The notes under the pieces were generated by a model that made no database searches, was not told the DNA's origin, and saw nothing but the letters and a program-made list of their open reading frames with translations. This document shows, piece after piece, positions 1 to 8,032 of a stretch of DNA of 64,000 nucleotides (position 1 is its first letter; the number at the start of each line of letters is the position of its first letter). The stretch spans positions 1 through 64,000 of the forward strand of contig CAYPNF010000036.1 of NCBI GenBank assembly GCA_964411985.1, read 5' to 3'. The stretch is from CAYPNF01 sp964411985 (GTDB taxonomy: Bacteria > Verrucomicrobiota > Verrucomicrobiia > Limisphaerales > J093). A program made the translations under genes and the position numbers.

Positions 1-649
1 GTGTTCCCTGCAAAGGGACCCGATGCCGCTTCGGCGACATGGCAAAACGATGGCAGCCCCAGTGGATCAGGTCCGGCCTGCTGCTAAGAAAGATGTCACC
101 AAAAGGCGTGTGACCGTTGTCGCTCGGGCGGCTCAACATCACGTATTTGCCCCCAATCTTGCGCGGAAACAAAACCCCGTTGCGGTTGTAGGGCAGGAAC
201 ACGTTCTCCATCTGGTGGAACGTCTTGAAATCATCCGTGTACCCCATCCCAATGGTGTACCCGTGGTAGTTATTGCACCAATTGACGTAGTATCGTCCCT
301 CGAGCAGGGTCACGCGCGGATCATAGGCCTCAATGAACCGCCCGATCTCCGGATTGTCGCAACACCACTCGATGGGTTCTGGATCGATCGTGAAGCGGAT
401 ACCATCTCGACTCATACCCCGGTGCAGGCGCATGTTGCGCGAACGATCATCCACCCGAAACACCCCCGCAAAACCTTTCCCAAAAGGAACCACCGCGCTG
501 TTAAAGACACTATTCGCACAGGGAACAACATCGCGCGGAATCACCGGGTTCTTGCTGTACCGCCAGACCACGTCGTTGCAGTCGCGCGGACGCTTCTCCC
601 AGGGGATGTTTGACAGGTTCGGACCGAGAATGGTAGGTGTCTTGCTCAT
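1..649 (-). CDS. GH130 glycan phosphorylase/hydrolase, 3'-truncated by window edge
   Basis: The reading frame is open from an ATG at 649 to the left edge, so only the N-terminal 216 residues are visible. They match glycoside hydrolase family 130, whose members phosphorolyse or hydrolyse beta-mannosides. The stretch 'GPNLSNIPWEKRP' followed by 'SKNPVIPRD' is the usual GH130 opening, and 'EAYDPRVTLLEG' near residue 100 is the family's DPR motif. No signal peptide is seen, so a cytoplasmic enzyme is expected. In-frame ATGs at 664 and 673 also exist; a GAGG sits about 10 nt upstream of the 664 start, so the start is uncertain by up to 8 codons. The neighbouring ABC importer and glycosidase fit a glycan-utilising lifestyle. 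The family call is secure; the substrate is not known. Confidence 0.85.
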   Translation of the reverse strand, partial: MSKTPTILGPNLSNIPWEKRPRDCNDVVWRYSKNPVIPRDVVPCANSVFNSAVVPFGKGFAGVFRVDDRSRNMRLHRGMSRDGIRFTIDPEPIEWCCDNPEIGRFIEAYDPRVTLLEGRYYVNWCNNYHGYTIGMGYTDDFKTFHQMENVFLPYNRNGVLFPRKIGGKYVMLSRPSDNGHTPFGDIFLSSRPDLIHWGCHRFAMSPKRHRVPLQGT

Positions 650-775
650 AAAAGATGCCCCCATTCTAGCCATACCTCGTGATCGCTGTCGAGAGACGCA
701 TGATCGGGGGGAGGCGAAAGGGCACCTTCTCTCTCCAGCCAGCGCGCTCTCCCAAGCGTGGTTACCCACCCTTCC

Positions 776-936
776 GTAGCCGTCGCCGGAAGGCGGCGCG
801 GGAATCACACGAAGGAAACCCTCCGGTAGGCGTGCTCGGCAGAGCGCGCCCCCGGGTGGGGGCAGGGGGAGCAAGTTACTCGCCTTCTGCCGAAGGCGAC
901 TACGCAAGGGTGGGTAGCCGTCGCCGGAAGGCGGCG
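776..936. repeat. REP-like palindromic repeats (three hairpins)
   Basis: The 463-bp gap right of the GH130 gene holds short palindromes and no convincing gene. Two copies of 'gtagccgtcgccggaaggcg' plus 'gcg' lie at 776-798 and 914-936; each folds around GGAA. Between them, at 880-899, is 'tcgccttctgccgaaggcga', which recurs in the opposite orientation at 24173-24192 and 24251-24269. A relative with different arms but the same frame (gtagccg, arm, GGAAG, arm, gcgct) lies at 29660-29684. The compensating arm changes show that the hairpin, not the exact sequence, is kept. Confidence 0.65.
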
Positions 937-1112
937 CTGACTTACTCACGAGGCGGAGAGACGCGTGCACGCGCTTGTCCATGCGCGACTCGAATGCCGG
1001 GAGGCGGGTCACCACCCACTCTTGGCCTCACTTTCCCACCCCAAATCGCCCCACAGGAAGATTGCACCACGCCATTCGGTGTGATAGATATATCCATACC
1101 AAGCCAAACAGT

Positions 1113-1460
1113 ATGTCTGTCTACACTTTCGAAACCAGGTCGGCACAAGAGGGACGAAACCAGACCCGGTTCTTCACCTTCGAAGCCCCCAACCACTGGG
1201 AGGCAGGTCGGATGCTCTGCGAGCAGGAAGGGGGCGATCTCGAGATCATCCGAATTCGGAAGCGGCGCGCCGATTCTTCAAGCTTCCTGTCCTGGGCAAG
1301 CTTGGAATTGGTGAGCACGGCCGACCCCGACGGACGCCTGCTCGGCCGGTACGTCCAAGGGGTAGCTTGGATCGTCTGCGTTCCGATAGTCCTGTACCTT
1401 TTTGCCTATCTCACCGCCTTTCTGCTCAATCAGCAGCCGCCCTCGCAAGTCCCCCCCTAG
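1113..1460 (+). CDS. Small single-span membrane protein, unknown function
   Basis: A 115-residue frame starts at the ATG at 1113. It has a hydrophilic N-terminal part with 'FTFEAPNHWEAGRMLCEQ' and 'DLEIIRIRKRR', then one strongly hydrophobic segment ('VCVPIVLYLFAYLTAFLL') near residues 87-105, and a short proline-rich tail. I do not recognise the family. The frame continues 46 codons upstream, but that part is low in coding character and overlaps the repeat zone, so the internal ATG is preferred. No clear ribosome binding site is visible. It may be a real inner-membrane protein or a chance frame. Confidence 0.4.
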   Translation: MSVYTFETRSAQEGRNQTRFFTFEAPNHWEAGRMLCEQEGGDLEIIRIRKRRADSSSFLSWASLELVSTADPDGRLLGRYVQGVAWIVCVPIVLYLFAYLTAFLLNQQPPSQVPP

Positions 1461-1918
1461 AACCCGACAAGGGCTGGAGGGTACCGCCTACTTCGAACTC
1501 GTCGACTACCTGATGCTACGGTTCCTGGTGGGCGACGCCGAGTTCGCGCCTCCGGTCCTGCCCCGGATTAGCAGGCCCACGGTGCCTCAGGTGGAAGCGC
1601 GCGATATTCCGTGACCGGTGCTTTGCGGGTACTCGAACTCTGTGTGCTATTTGGCGAGCCCTTACTGCGTTCACTTAGGGTTTCGTAGATCAGAGGCGGT
1701 TCGAGAAGAGGTCCTTGAACTGCACATCCGGCAGCGGGCTGGTGTCCACCTGCAACCCTAGGTCCGGATCCGAGCGACGATTCTGAGGATCGGCTCACGC
1801 AGTTCTGCTAGGGTGGACGGCCATCCCGCCGAGAGTCTGAGGCTGCCATCGTATTTCCGGGGCACCAAGGGTTGATGCCAAGCTGGGCCTACTTCCACCT
1901 GGACCTACGCCGCCCCGC
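1461..1918. other. Intergenic stretch without a recognisable gene
   Basis: This 458-bp stretch separates the small membrane-protein frame from the end of the cyclase-repeat gene on the other strand. Short frames exist on both strands (for example 1402-1614 plus and 1568-1798 minus), but none shows a known motif, a ribosome binding site or a clear codon bias. It may hold decayed coding sequence. Confidence 0.4.
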
Positions 1919-3025
1919 TCAGTCGGCAGCCGTCGTGTAAACCTTGCCTGGTTGCATGGCATGCCCCCAACTCAGGGTCTGGGCGTCGACCAGATCCCGT
2001 CGCACACCCGGAACCCAGCCCGCTTGAATGAGAGTGCCAAATTGGAAATAGACCGCATCCATGTCGCTTGGCCGACCAGGGTAGTGGCCGAACCCGCCGT
2101 CGGCGTTGCGACATCTCAGAGCCCACTGGGCAGCCCGGTCCATCGCACGCCGCACGCGCTCTTCCTGGCCGCCAAGCTGGCGCAGGATGAATGCTGCATC
2201 GAAGCAGGCATGCACATCCCAATCAGGTTCCTTAATATCGAACCCGCCGTCCGCTTTCTGACTGCTCAAGACCCGCGCCACCATTTTGTCGGCCTTGGGA
2301 GTCGATGCACCCACCAGCCGAAAGTAGTGTGCCAGGTGAAACGTCGCCGCGACGTGGTCCCCCAGATAGCCATCTTCCGCCTGGCAGGCGATCTGCCAGT
2401 CGCGCAAGGCCAGGTCGGAGGCTTTCGGAAACGGTCTTCCCAATGCGGCGTAGAACAGCGGAAAGAAACTCGTGGCGTACCAAGGCAGCTTCTTGAAAGA
2501 TTCTTTGAGAAAGAATCGATCCATGACACTTGCGGGATCGACCTTGGGCCGCTCCCCCAGCGCCCTCAAGGCCACAACGCCCTGCAACGTATTATAGAGC
2601 AGGGCCAGATCGTCACGCGGATTGAATTGGCCGGCGTGGTTGACAAACGAGCCGTCCGCCTGCTGGTGGCGATGAATGAACTGCACGGTCCTGCGCTTGT
2701 GGGGTAGCGTCCATCCCATCGTCTTGGCCAGCACCGCCGCGTAAGTCACCGCGGCCAGATCGCTGAGCGCCGTGTCCGAATTGCCGGGATACTTCAGGTC
2801 AGGCGAAGGCGCATAGCCGCCATCCCCCCGGGCACACCGGCGTATGAATCTCCAGGTCGCTTCTGCAACTTGGACGGCCTCGCCGGCTTCCGCACCTCTC
2901 AAGCCGCATACCCCCAGCCCCGTTGCCGCAATGGCCCGCAAGCCGTGACCTAAGAACACGCGACGGCAAAGCCGCCGGTCTATGGGATCAGCTGGTTGGA
3001 GCCGGTGTGGCATGGGTTTGAACAT
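1919..3025 (-). CDS. Tat-exported prenyltransferase/squalene-cyclase repeat protein
   Basis: The 368-residue product begins with a twin-arginine-like signal ('RRLCRRVFLGHGLRAIAATG'), suggesting export after folding. The rest is alpha/alpha-toroid repeat sequence of the prenyltransferase/squalene-hopene cyclase superfamily: 'GDGGYAPSP', 'ADGSFVNHAGQF', 'EDGYLGDHVAAT', 'ADGGFDIKEPDW' and 'ADGGFGHYPGRPSDMDAVY' recur at about 50-residue spacing. The catalytic DXDD motif of squalene-hopene cyclases is not seen, so terpene cyclisation is unlikely. Stand-alone proteins of this type are common in Planctomycetes and Verrucomicrobia and have no established function. The gene stands alone, with wide gaps on both sides. 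Confidence 0.75.
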   Translation of the reverse strand: MFKPMPHRLQPADPIDRRLCRRVFLGHGLRAIAATGLGVCGLRGAEAGEAVQVAEATWRFIRRCARGDGGYAPSPDLKYPGNSDTALSDLAAVTYAAVLAKTMGWTLPHKRRTVQFIHRHQQADGSFVNHAGQFNPRDDLALLYNTLQGVVALRALGERPKVDPASVMDRFFLKESFKKLPWYATSFFPLFYAALGRPFPKASDLALRDWQIACQAEDGYLGDHVAATFHLAHYFRLVGASTPKADKMVARVLSSQKADGGFDIKEPDWDVHACFDAAFILRQLGGQEERVRRAMDRAAQWALRCRNADGGFGHYPGRPSDMDAVYFQFGTLIQAGWVPGVRRDLVDAQTLSWGHAMQPGKVYTTAAD

Positions 3026-3159
3026 CTCGTAGGGCTATGGGTCGCTGATGGCACAAGTTGACACACGCGAAACACCGGGTCAACCATACTGCGAAAAGTC
3101 ATGGGTCGAGCCTGACGACTCGTGGATCTGGCCCTCGTGAAGTGGAGCCACAGGCGGCG

Positions 3160-3323
3160 AATTGTGGTCTTGCGACTGCAAGGCACCTTGATGCAAGAAA
3201 TGACTCGTGCTCGTTGCGTTTCATCGTGTTCCCGACGGCTGCACTGTCGCGAAGAATGAATCCTTCCACAACAGCACATTCCGCTCTTTCTACGAGTCGT
3301 TGATGCTCAGGTAGCGCGCGTGG
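3160..3323. repeat. Direct repeat copy 1 (tRNA-Leu leader copy)
   Basis: About 164 bp here is closely similar to 4794-4957, the sequence directly before and into the intact tRNA-Leu. Shared blocks include 'gttgcgtttcatcgtgttcc', 'ggctgcactgtcgc' and 'gtcgttgatg.tcaggtag', followed by the first bases of the tRNA (gcgcgtgg). The two copies are in the same orientation and bracket the PIN toxin/antitoxin pair. The 505-bp gap holding this copy has no convincing gene. Confidence 0.75.
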
Positions 3324-3348
3324 GTGTTTCGAACCCTGCTGGGTGCCA
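3314..3348 (+). pseudogene. Collapsed tRNA-Leu remnant
   Basis: Directly after repeat copy 1, the tRNA-Leu 5' end (gcgcgtgg) is joined to a 3'-end-like stretch 'gtttcgaaccctgctgggtg' plus 'cca'. This resembles the T-arm, acceptor strand and CCA of the intact gene at 4948-5032, with about 50 nt of the middle missing. It has no anticodon arm and cannot make a functional tRNA. The 3' match is imperfect, so this is an inference from position and pattern. Confidence 0.5.
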
Positions 3349-3530
3349 TATACCAAGCCTTGTGTGATGCGGAGATCAAGCGAGGGTCCGGTCGATGAGT
3401 GAACTCAGGCTCCACCAGGAGCCCGTGATCTAGACGGATGACCCCGACAGTCGGTGCAATATCGCTAAGACGGCCTGGGAGGATCTGAAAGGGTTGACGC
3501 AGGTGAGGATGATAACACCACTCCAAAACC

Positions 3531-4064
3531 CTAGACGCTCAACCTCGACTCCTTAAACTTCGGCTTCAGCGCGGAGAGAAGCTTCCTTGGATGGACAACA
3601 TCAACACTCTGGAAATCAGAGGCATCCAAGCACTCTTTCAGGCGGTCCTTGTCGATCCCAAGCAAATGCTCATCTCGAGTGATTAGGCACGGGATTTTAG
3701 CCAGAGCAACTTCCGCAACAATCAGCCCGTCATTCAATTCGGATTCGGGAAGATATCCCTTCCTCATGAGTGACCTTGCAAACTGTTCGGTTATTCCATG
3801 CCCGACTGCAACTAAGTCGTAAGGTACTAACCCCCATCCCCTCATGGATTTGAGGGCCTTGAATGCGAGTTCTCGCTCTTCTCGGTTGTCAGCCTCCCCC
3901 ACGTTATATGCGAGCTCTTGGACTACCGTGGGTGGAACGTGGAGAACCGCTCGCGCCTCTTGAAGACACTCTCGGAGAGTATGCGCAAAGTCCTTTCCCT
4001 GAGCTAGATCGTACAGAATGTTAGCATCCAGTGCGAACTCTTTCCTTCTGGCCGGAACCTCCAT
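3531..4064 (-). CDS. PIN-domain toxin-like nuclease
   Basis: The 177-residue product has a PIN-domain pattern. 'FALDANILYDLAQG' near residue 10 carries the first acidic residue, 'PPTVVQELAY' the second region, and 'LNDGLIVAEVALAKIPCLIT' with 'RDEHLLGI' the C-terminal acidic cluster. PIN proteins are metal-dependent RNases and the usual toxins of VapBC-type pairs. The start overlaps the 3' end of the small gene at 4021-4221 by 44 nt, which suggests translational coupling to an antitoxin. No good ribosome binding site precedes its own ATG. It is longer than typical VapC proteins (about 130 residues). Target RNA is unknown. Confidence 0.8.
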   Translation of the reverse strand: MEVPARRKEFALDANILYDLAQGKDFAHTLRECLQEARAVLHVPPTVVQELAYNVGEADNREERELAFKALKSMRGWGLVPYDLVAVGHGITEQFARSLMRKGYLPESELNDGLIVAEVALAKIPCLITRDEHLLGIDKDRLKECLDASDFQSVDVVHPRKLLSALKPKFKESRLSV

Positions 4065-4221
4065 AGACTATTTGCATCCCCATATTGAACAGTCTCTCCC
4101 GCTCCGCCTCACTAAGGGTATTCGCTTTCGAGCGAACACGGCGAGCAATCACGCTCCCAGATGTGCTATCCGGGTAATCGTGGTTCCTTCCACCCACGTT
4201 GGTCTTAGTCTGGCTGCTCAT
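4021..4221 (-). CDS. Putative antitoxin of the PIN toxin
   Basis: A 66-residue hydrophilic protein is encoded directly upstream of, and overlapping, the PIN gene. The core 'RVRSKANTLSEAERERLFNM' followed by 'GMQIVYGG' looks like genuine protein sequence, with a helical charged segment. The N-terminus is polar and probably flexible. An AGGGG lies about 8 nt before the ATG. Position, size and overlap are those of an antitoxin; no ribbon-helix-helix or AbrB-type fold can be recognised by eye, so its class is open. Confidence 0.6.
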   Translation of the reverse strand: MSSQTKTNVGGRNHDYPDSTSGSVIARRVRSKANTLSEAERERLFNMGMQIVYGGSGQKERVRTGC

Positions 4222-4429
4222 ATGGTACCCCTATCGGCGCGCTATCCAGCCACATGAACAATAATCTGTAAAGCGCTTTCTGCAACCCAATGAAACGACT
4301 ATTTTTACTGCGTCTAATGTCAGAGGTTAGATGAAGTCACTTCTGATGGCTCGCTGCCGATAGAAGGCGAACTCCGTATTCTGAGGGAGATCGAAAAGCT
4401 CGGTCTGCTTGGGTCCCGAGTTGTTCAAG

Positions 4430-4660
4430 CGCCTCCCTGTTCAAGCCGCCCTACGACTACTTGAAGCCGCCTGTCGCTTGCGTTTGAAGCCCTTCCAGCC
4501 TTGGGCGGCAAATGCTCCAGATCATCCAGGTCTTTGTGCCTCGCTGCCTTCGCCTTGAGCATGCGCAGCCAACGAAGCGAAATGAAACGCAGTTCGCTAA
4601 ATCCCGGCCTGCGCGAGGATCTGTAGCAAGCGGTAAGGATGCGTGGCCTCAGAAGCTGCC
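4430..4660 (-). pseudogene. Remnant of a nucleotidyltransferase-type gene
   Basis: Within a minus-strand frame (4425-4886) the segment 'LRFISLRWLRMLKAKAARHK' followed by 'DLDDLEHLP' resembles the C-terminal part of small nucleotidyltransferases of the antitoxin/MNT and AbiEii-like type, which often carry 'sLddLirmKraagRpKDl.Dle.L'. The N-terminal catalytic GS motif is absent and the upstream part of the frame is repeat copy 2. It is therefore read as a decayed piece of a defence or toxin-antitoxin gene next to the PIN pair. A second orphan coding-like piece, 'IEGELRILREIEKLGLLGS', lies on the plus strand at about 4350-4410. Confidence 0.35.
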
Positions 4661-4793
4661 ATGGATCCGGCGTTGTCGAAGGTTGCGCTGCCAAAACCGA
4701 CGGTAGCCTTCCGGCGAAGACCTCAGGAGTGCGAAAGCGTGCAACTGCAACGCCGCAAACCGCTCCATCCGCTCCGCTGGAGAAAACGAAGCA

Positions 4794-4957
4794 AATTGCG
4801 GCCTTGCGACTCGGAGGCACCTTGAGGTAAGAAGTCCTTGGTGCTTGTTGCGTTTCATCGTGTTCCCGGCGGCTGCACTGTCGCATAGAATCGATCTTTC
4901 CACAGCAGCACGTTCCGTTCTTTCTGTAAGTCGTTGATGATCAGGTAGGGCGCGTGG
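4794..4957. repeat. Direct repeat copy 2, leader of tRNA-Leu
   Basis: This is the second copy of the 164-bp repeat at 3160-3323. It ends inside the 5' acceptor strand of the intact tRNA-Leu and probably contains its promoter, which would explain why it is conserved in both copies. The two copies delimit about 1.5 kb that includes the PIN toxin/antitoxin pair and gene fragments. Confidence 0.75.
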
Positions 4958-5032
4958 CGGAATTGGCAGACGCGTTGGACTTAGGATCCAATGGAGAAAT
5001 CCGTGCAGGTTCGACCCCTGTCGTGCCCACCA
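4948..5032 (+). tRNA. tRNA-Leu (anticodon UAG)
   Basis: An 85-nt class II tRNA. The acceptor stem pairs GGGCGCG (4948-4954) with CGTGCCC (5022-5028), with one G-T pair. The anticodon stem TTGGA/TCCAA encloses the loop CTTAGGA, giving anticodon TAG at 4982-4984. A long variable arm follows, then the T-arm with GGTTCGACCCC. CCA is encoded at 5030-5032. The D-arm has 'TGGCGGAATTGGCAGACGCG', typical of tRNA-Leu. Confidence 0.97.
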
Positions 5033-5086
5033 TACCGATGACTTGGAGACTGGACACCTTCTGGGCAGCCGTGATGAACTTTCCTC

Positions 5087-6403
5087 GTGCGTACACGGTG
5101 TTCTTGTTTTCTTGCCGTTTTGCTCCTCGCGACGATCTGCTCGCGCGCTGCGGATTCTGCGTCCTCTTCAAAGCCTCTCTTCCGCGATTTCATGGGGATC
5201 AACGGTCACACGATCCAGTTTCGCCCCAAACTCTACCAACCTGTGGCCCAACTCGTCCGTGATTACCACCCGGTAGAGTGGGACCTGGGAAACGACTCTG
5301 ATTTCGCACCCCCTTTCCCCTACGCCCGCAACGGTGTGGACTGGCGCAAAGTCTATGGATTGTGGCACGAGGCCGGATGGCGCACGGACGTCAGCCTGAT
5401 GTTCGAAACACTCCCACGACAGCGATGGCTCAAGCTGGGAGCCGACTCGATGGCGTATGGCGAACGCTTCGCTCGCGCCTTCGGTCCCTCCGGTACCAAT
5501 GCCTGGGTGGAAAGCGCGGAAATTGGGAACGAGCCCGGTAAGTTCTCCGATGCCGACTACCGCGTCGTCTTCGAAAACATGGCCCGCGGCCTCCGTGCCG
5601 GGGATCCCAAGCTGAAGATCGTGACCGGCGCCATGACCACCGGAAAGAGCCACGACTACGCAAAATCGGTCGAGTGCATCGCAGGGCTGGAATCCCTGTA
5701 CGAGGTATTGAATGTGCACACGTATGCACAACTCGAGAACTGGCCCACCTGGCGGCGCAGCTTTCCGGAAGACGCAAGACTGAAGGAATACCTCCCCGAC
5801 GTCCGACGACTTTGCGAGTGGCGCGATCAACACGCACCGGGCAAGGAGGTGTGGATCACCGAATTCGGGTATGACTCCACCACCCGCAAACCGGATCCCA
5901 CCACGGAGTTCAAGAGCTGGGTGGGATCCACCGACGAGCAACAGGCACAATGGAACGTCCGTTCATGGCTCCTTTTCGCCAGTCTCCCCGTTCAAAGGGC
6001 TTACGTTTACTTCTTCAACGACGAGGACGAGCCGAAATTGCACGGTGCTTCGGGCCTCACGCGCCACTTTGTACCCAAGCCCTCCTTTTATGCTGCCGCG
6101 CACCTGCAAAGAACTCTGGGCGACTACCGCTTCGCCCGCGCCCTGGTAAACCGCCCCGGCGAGGCCATGCTGTTCGAATTCACACACGCTACGGATGCCA
6201 AGCAGCTTTCTTGGGTGGCGTGGTCCCCCACGGGCGAAGGCCGGACCGGAAAGCTGGAACTACCCGCCTTTAAGGGAAAGATCGAAAGGGCCGAACGGAT
6301 GCCACTGCGAGCGAATGAGAATACGACGATCGCAACACCCAAGGTCAGCTCCACCATCGAGGTCGGCGAATCACCAGTCTACCTGCACCTAAGCAAGCAG
6401 TAG
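5087..6403 (+). CDS. Secreted clan-A glycoside hydrolase
   Basis: The 438-residue product starts at a GTG that begins a good signal peptide (hydrophobic 'FLAVLLLATICSRAADS'). The mature part is a TIM-barrel glycosidase of clan GH-A: 'AEIGNEPGKFS' near residue 145 holds the acid/base glutamate after Asn, and 'EVWITEFGYDS' near residue 255 holds the nucleophile glutamate. The overall pattern recalls GH39- or GH5-like enzymes, but the exact family cannot be assigned by eye. A C-terminal beta domain (last 100 residues) is likely. The gene stands alone just after the tRNA-Leu. It probably acts in the periplasm or outside the cell on plant or algal polysaccharide. Confidence 0.75.
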   Translation: MRTRCSCFLAVLLLATICSRAADSASSSKPLFRDFMGINGHTIQFRPKLYQPVAQLVRDYHPVEWDLGNDSDFAPPFPYARNGVDWRKVYGLWHEAGWRTDVSLMFETLPRQRWLKLGADSMAYGERFARAFGPSGTNAWVESAEIGNEPGKFSDADYRVVFENMARGLRAGDPKLKIVTGAMTTGKSHDYAKSVECIAGLESLYEVLNVHTYAQLENWPTWRRSFPEDARLKEYLPDVRRLCEWRDQHAPGKEVWITEFGYDSTTRKPDPTTEFKSWVGSTDEQQAQWNVRSWLLFASLPVQRAYVYFFNDEDEPKLHGASGLTRHFVPKPSFYAAAHLQRTLGDYRFARALVNRPGEAMLFEFTHATDAKQLSWVAWSPTGEGRTGKLELPAFKGKIERAERMPLRANENTTIATPKVSSTIEVGESPVYLHLSKQ

Positions 6404-6460
6404 GCTATACACCGCCAGCCATCCTCTTCCACCCAGCACGCCTTCTGAGCAGCCGACTTC

Positions 6461-7906
6461 TCACCTGGTGGCAGCATTGGGTGCGCCCAGTACGCGCTGC
6501 CATCGATAGAAACGCATGGAGGTACCCTCCAGGAGCGAATCCTGGAATTCGACCGTTCCCCCCGCACCCACAGTCACCCTTGCGAGGAGACTCCAGTCGA
6601 TCAAGTTCGTGCTGGCTTCCAACCTGTAGTCGTCGCCTTCCTCTCCACTCAGGCTGAGCAGAATCGCGGCCGAACCTGGAACCTGGGAAAGAAGAAACCT
6701 CGTTGGGGTGCTTTCACGGCCTTGGACAAGAACCGGCGTGTCAACCGGCGCACCGGCTAAGGAAACGCCAGGAAGGAAGCTCACCTGATCCAGCCAGGCG
6801 GCATCCAACCCGCTCACCACGTAGGTATCCTTGGTGTAGGCCCATTGGAGGGTCTGCACGCCGGACGGAATGGCGAAAGTCCTGTTGACCCAATTGACCT
6901 CGCCTGAGATCTTGGCCTTTTCCACCCCTCCCACGGAAAACCGCAGGTAGTCGTAGTTCACTTCCGAGGATACCTTCCACCAGAAGCTCAACGTACCTGG
7001 CCCTGTCACCGTGGTGGTAATCCAGTTGGTCTGGCTGTTCCCAATGGCCCCGCTCCGCGCACCAGCAAATCCGTCCTTCGAAACCGTGGTCTGCCCATAC
7101 CAGGCCGGCGTGTTCCCACCCGTCACCCAAGTCCAACCCGGCGTGTTCAACACATCCGCCAAACCCAAGCTCGGAGCGTAGCTCACCTGGTCTAACCAGG
7201 CCGCGTCGAGTCCCTTGACCACATATTGATCCTTGGCATACGTCCAACGAACACTCTGCCATCCCGCAGGGATGGCCACGGTCTGCAACAGCCATCCTGC
7301 TTCCCCCGAGATCTTCGCCTTTTCTACACCACCTACCCGAACACGCAGATAGTCGTAGTTCGTCTCCGAGGATACCTTCCACCAGAAACTCAGGCTGCCC
7401 GGTCCCATCACCGAGGTCTCCACCCAACTGGCCTGGTTCGCTCCGATCGCCCCACTTCGCGCGGCGGACACTCCATCGCGCGAGGTGCCGGTTTGCCCGT
7501 ACCAAGAAGGCACGTCCGTACTGCTGGTCCATACCAGCCCAGGAGCATTCAGGACTTCCGCCAGGGGAGGAACACGATAGGAGATTTCGTTGGAGGGAAT
7601 ACTCTCGACCCCGGAAGTATTATAGGCTGTTACGTAAAAGTAGTTGGTAACGCCCATTACCAGATTTGTAACAACGGCCGTAGTTTTGTTGCCTACGTCG
7701 GTGAGCAGTCTCTCCCCTCCGCTCTCGGTGCCGCCGTATAATCGGTAGCCCGCCAAATCAGGTTCGGGGTTGGGGTCCCATGCCAAGGTGACTGTCTGCC
7801 CGATACAGTGAGTCGGGATCAACAAGGCGATTAAGAGAAGGAAACCAAGGCGAAGAAGGCCTTTAGCCAAGCAACCAAGAACGAACTGTCTGCTGTTCAT
7901 CGTCAA
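6461..7906 (-). CDS. Secreted protein with FN3 domain and two tandem repeat domains
   Basis: A 481-residue protein with a signal peptide ('LLRLGFLLLIALLIPTHCIG'). Residues about 38-112 are a fibronectin type III domain ('VTLAWDPNPEPDLAGYRLYG'). Two copies of a roughly 125-residue beta domain follow at about 118-245 and 250-372; both contain 'GPGSLSFWWKVSSE/GPGTLSFWWKVSSE', 'VGGVEKAKISGE' and 'GLDAAWLDQVS'. The last 80 residues carry the module 'YRLEASTNLIDWS...RFYRWQRV' also seen in other secreted proteins here. No enzyme motif is seen; an adhesive or carbohydrate-binding role at the surface is likely. Confidence 0.75.
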   Translation of the reverse strand: MTMNSRQFVLGCLAKGLLRLGFLLLIALLIPTHCIGQTVTLAWDPNPEPDLAGYRLYGGTESGGERLLTDVGNKTTAVVTNLVMGVTNYFYVTAYNTSGVESIPSNEISYRVPPLAEVLNAPGLVWTSSTDVPSWYGQTGTSRDGVSAARSGAIGANQASWVETSVMGPGSLSFWWKVSSETNYDYLRVRVGGVEKAKISGEAGWLLQTVAIPAGWQSVRWTYAKDQYVVKGLDAAWLDQVSYAPSLGLADVLNTPGWTWVTGGNTPAWYGQTTVSKDGFAGARSGAIGNSQTNWITTTVTGPGTLSFWWKVSSEVNYDYLRFSVGGVEKAKISGEVNWVNRTFAIPSGVQTLQWAYTKDTYVVSGLDAAWLDQVSFLPGVSLAGAPVDTPVLVQGRESTPTRFLLSQVPGSAAILLSLSGEEGDDYRLEASTNLIDWSLLARVTVGAGGTVEFQDSLLEGTSMRFYRWQRVLGAPNAATR

Positions 7907-8032
7907 AACAAACCGATTTGGCCGAAAACACGGTCATAAACGTCATCGACACGGTGGTTCTACCCAGGACCTGAGGTCTTCACACCGTGAGACTTATGTC
8001 GATGGTCTCAACGAAGTACAGGCTGCCTGCGC

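Noticed and set aside
23..613. Plus-strand frame at the left edge
   Set aside because: The opposite strand encodes recognisable GH130 sequence without a stop over the same interval.
3290..3526. Minus-strand frame of 78 codons next to repeat copy 1
   Set aside because: No motif and no ribosome binding site; it crosses the tRNA remnant.
7950..8005. Inverted repeat acacggtg/caccgtg between the binding-protein gene and the FN3-protein gene
   Set aside because: The arms are short and about 25 bp apart with no T-tract, so a terminator or operator call is not supported.
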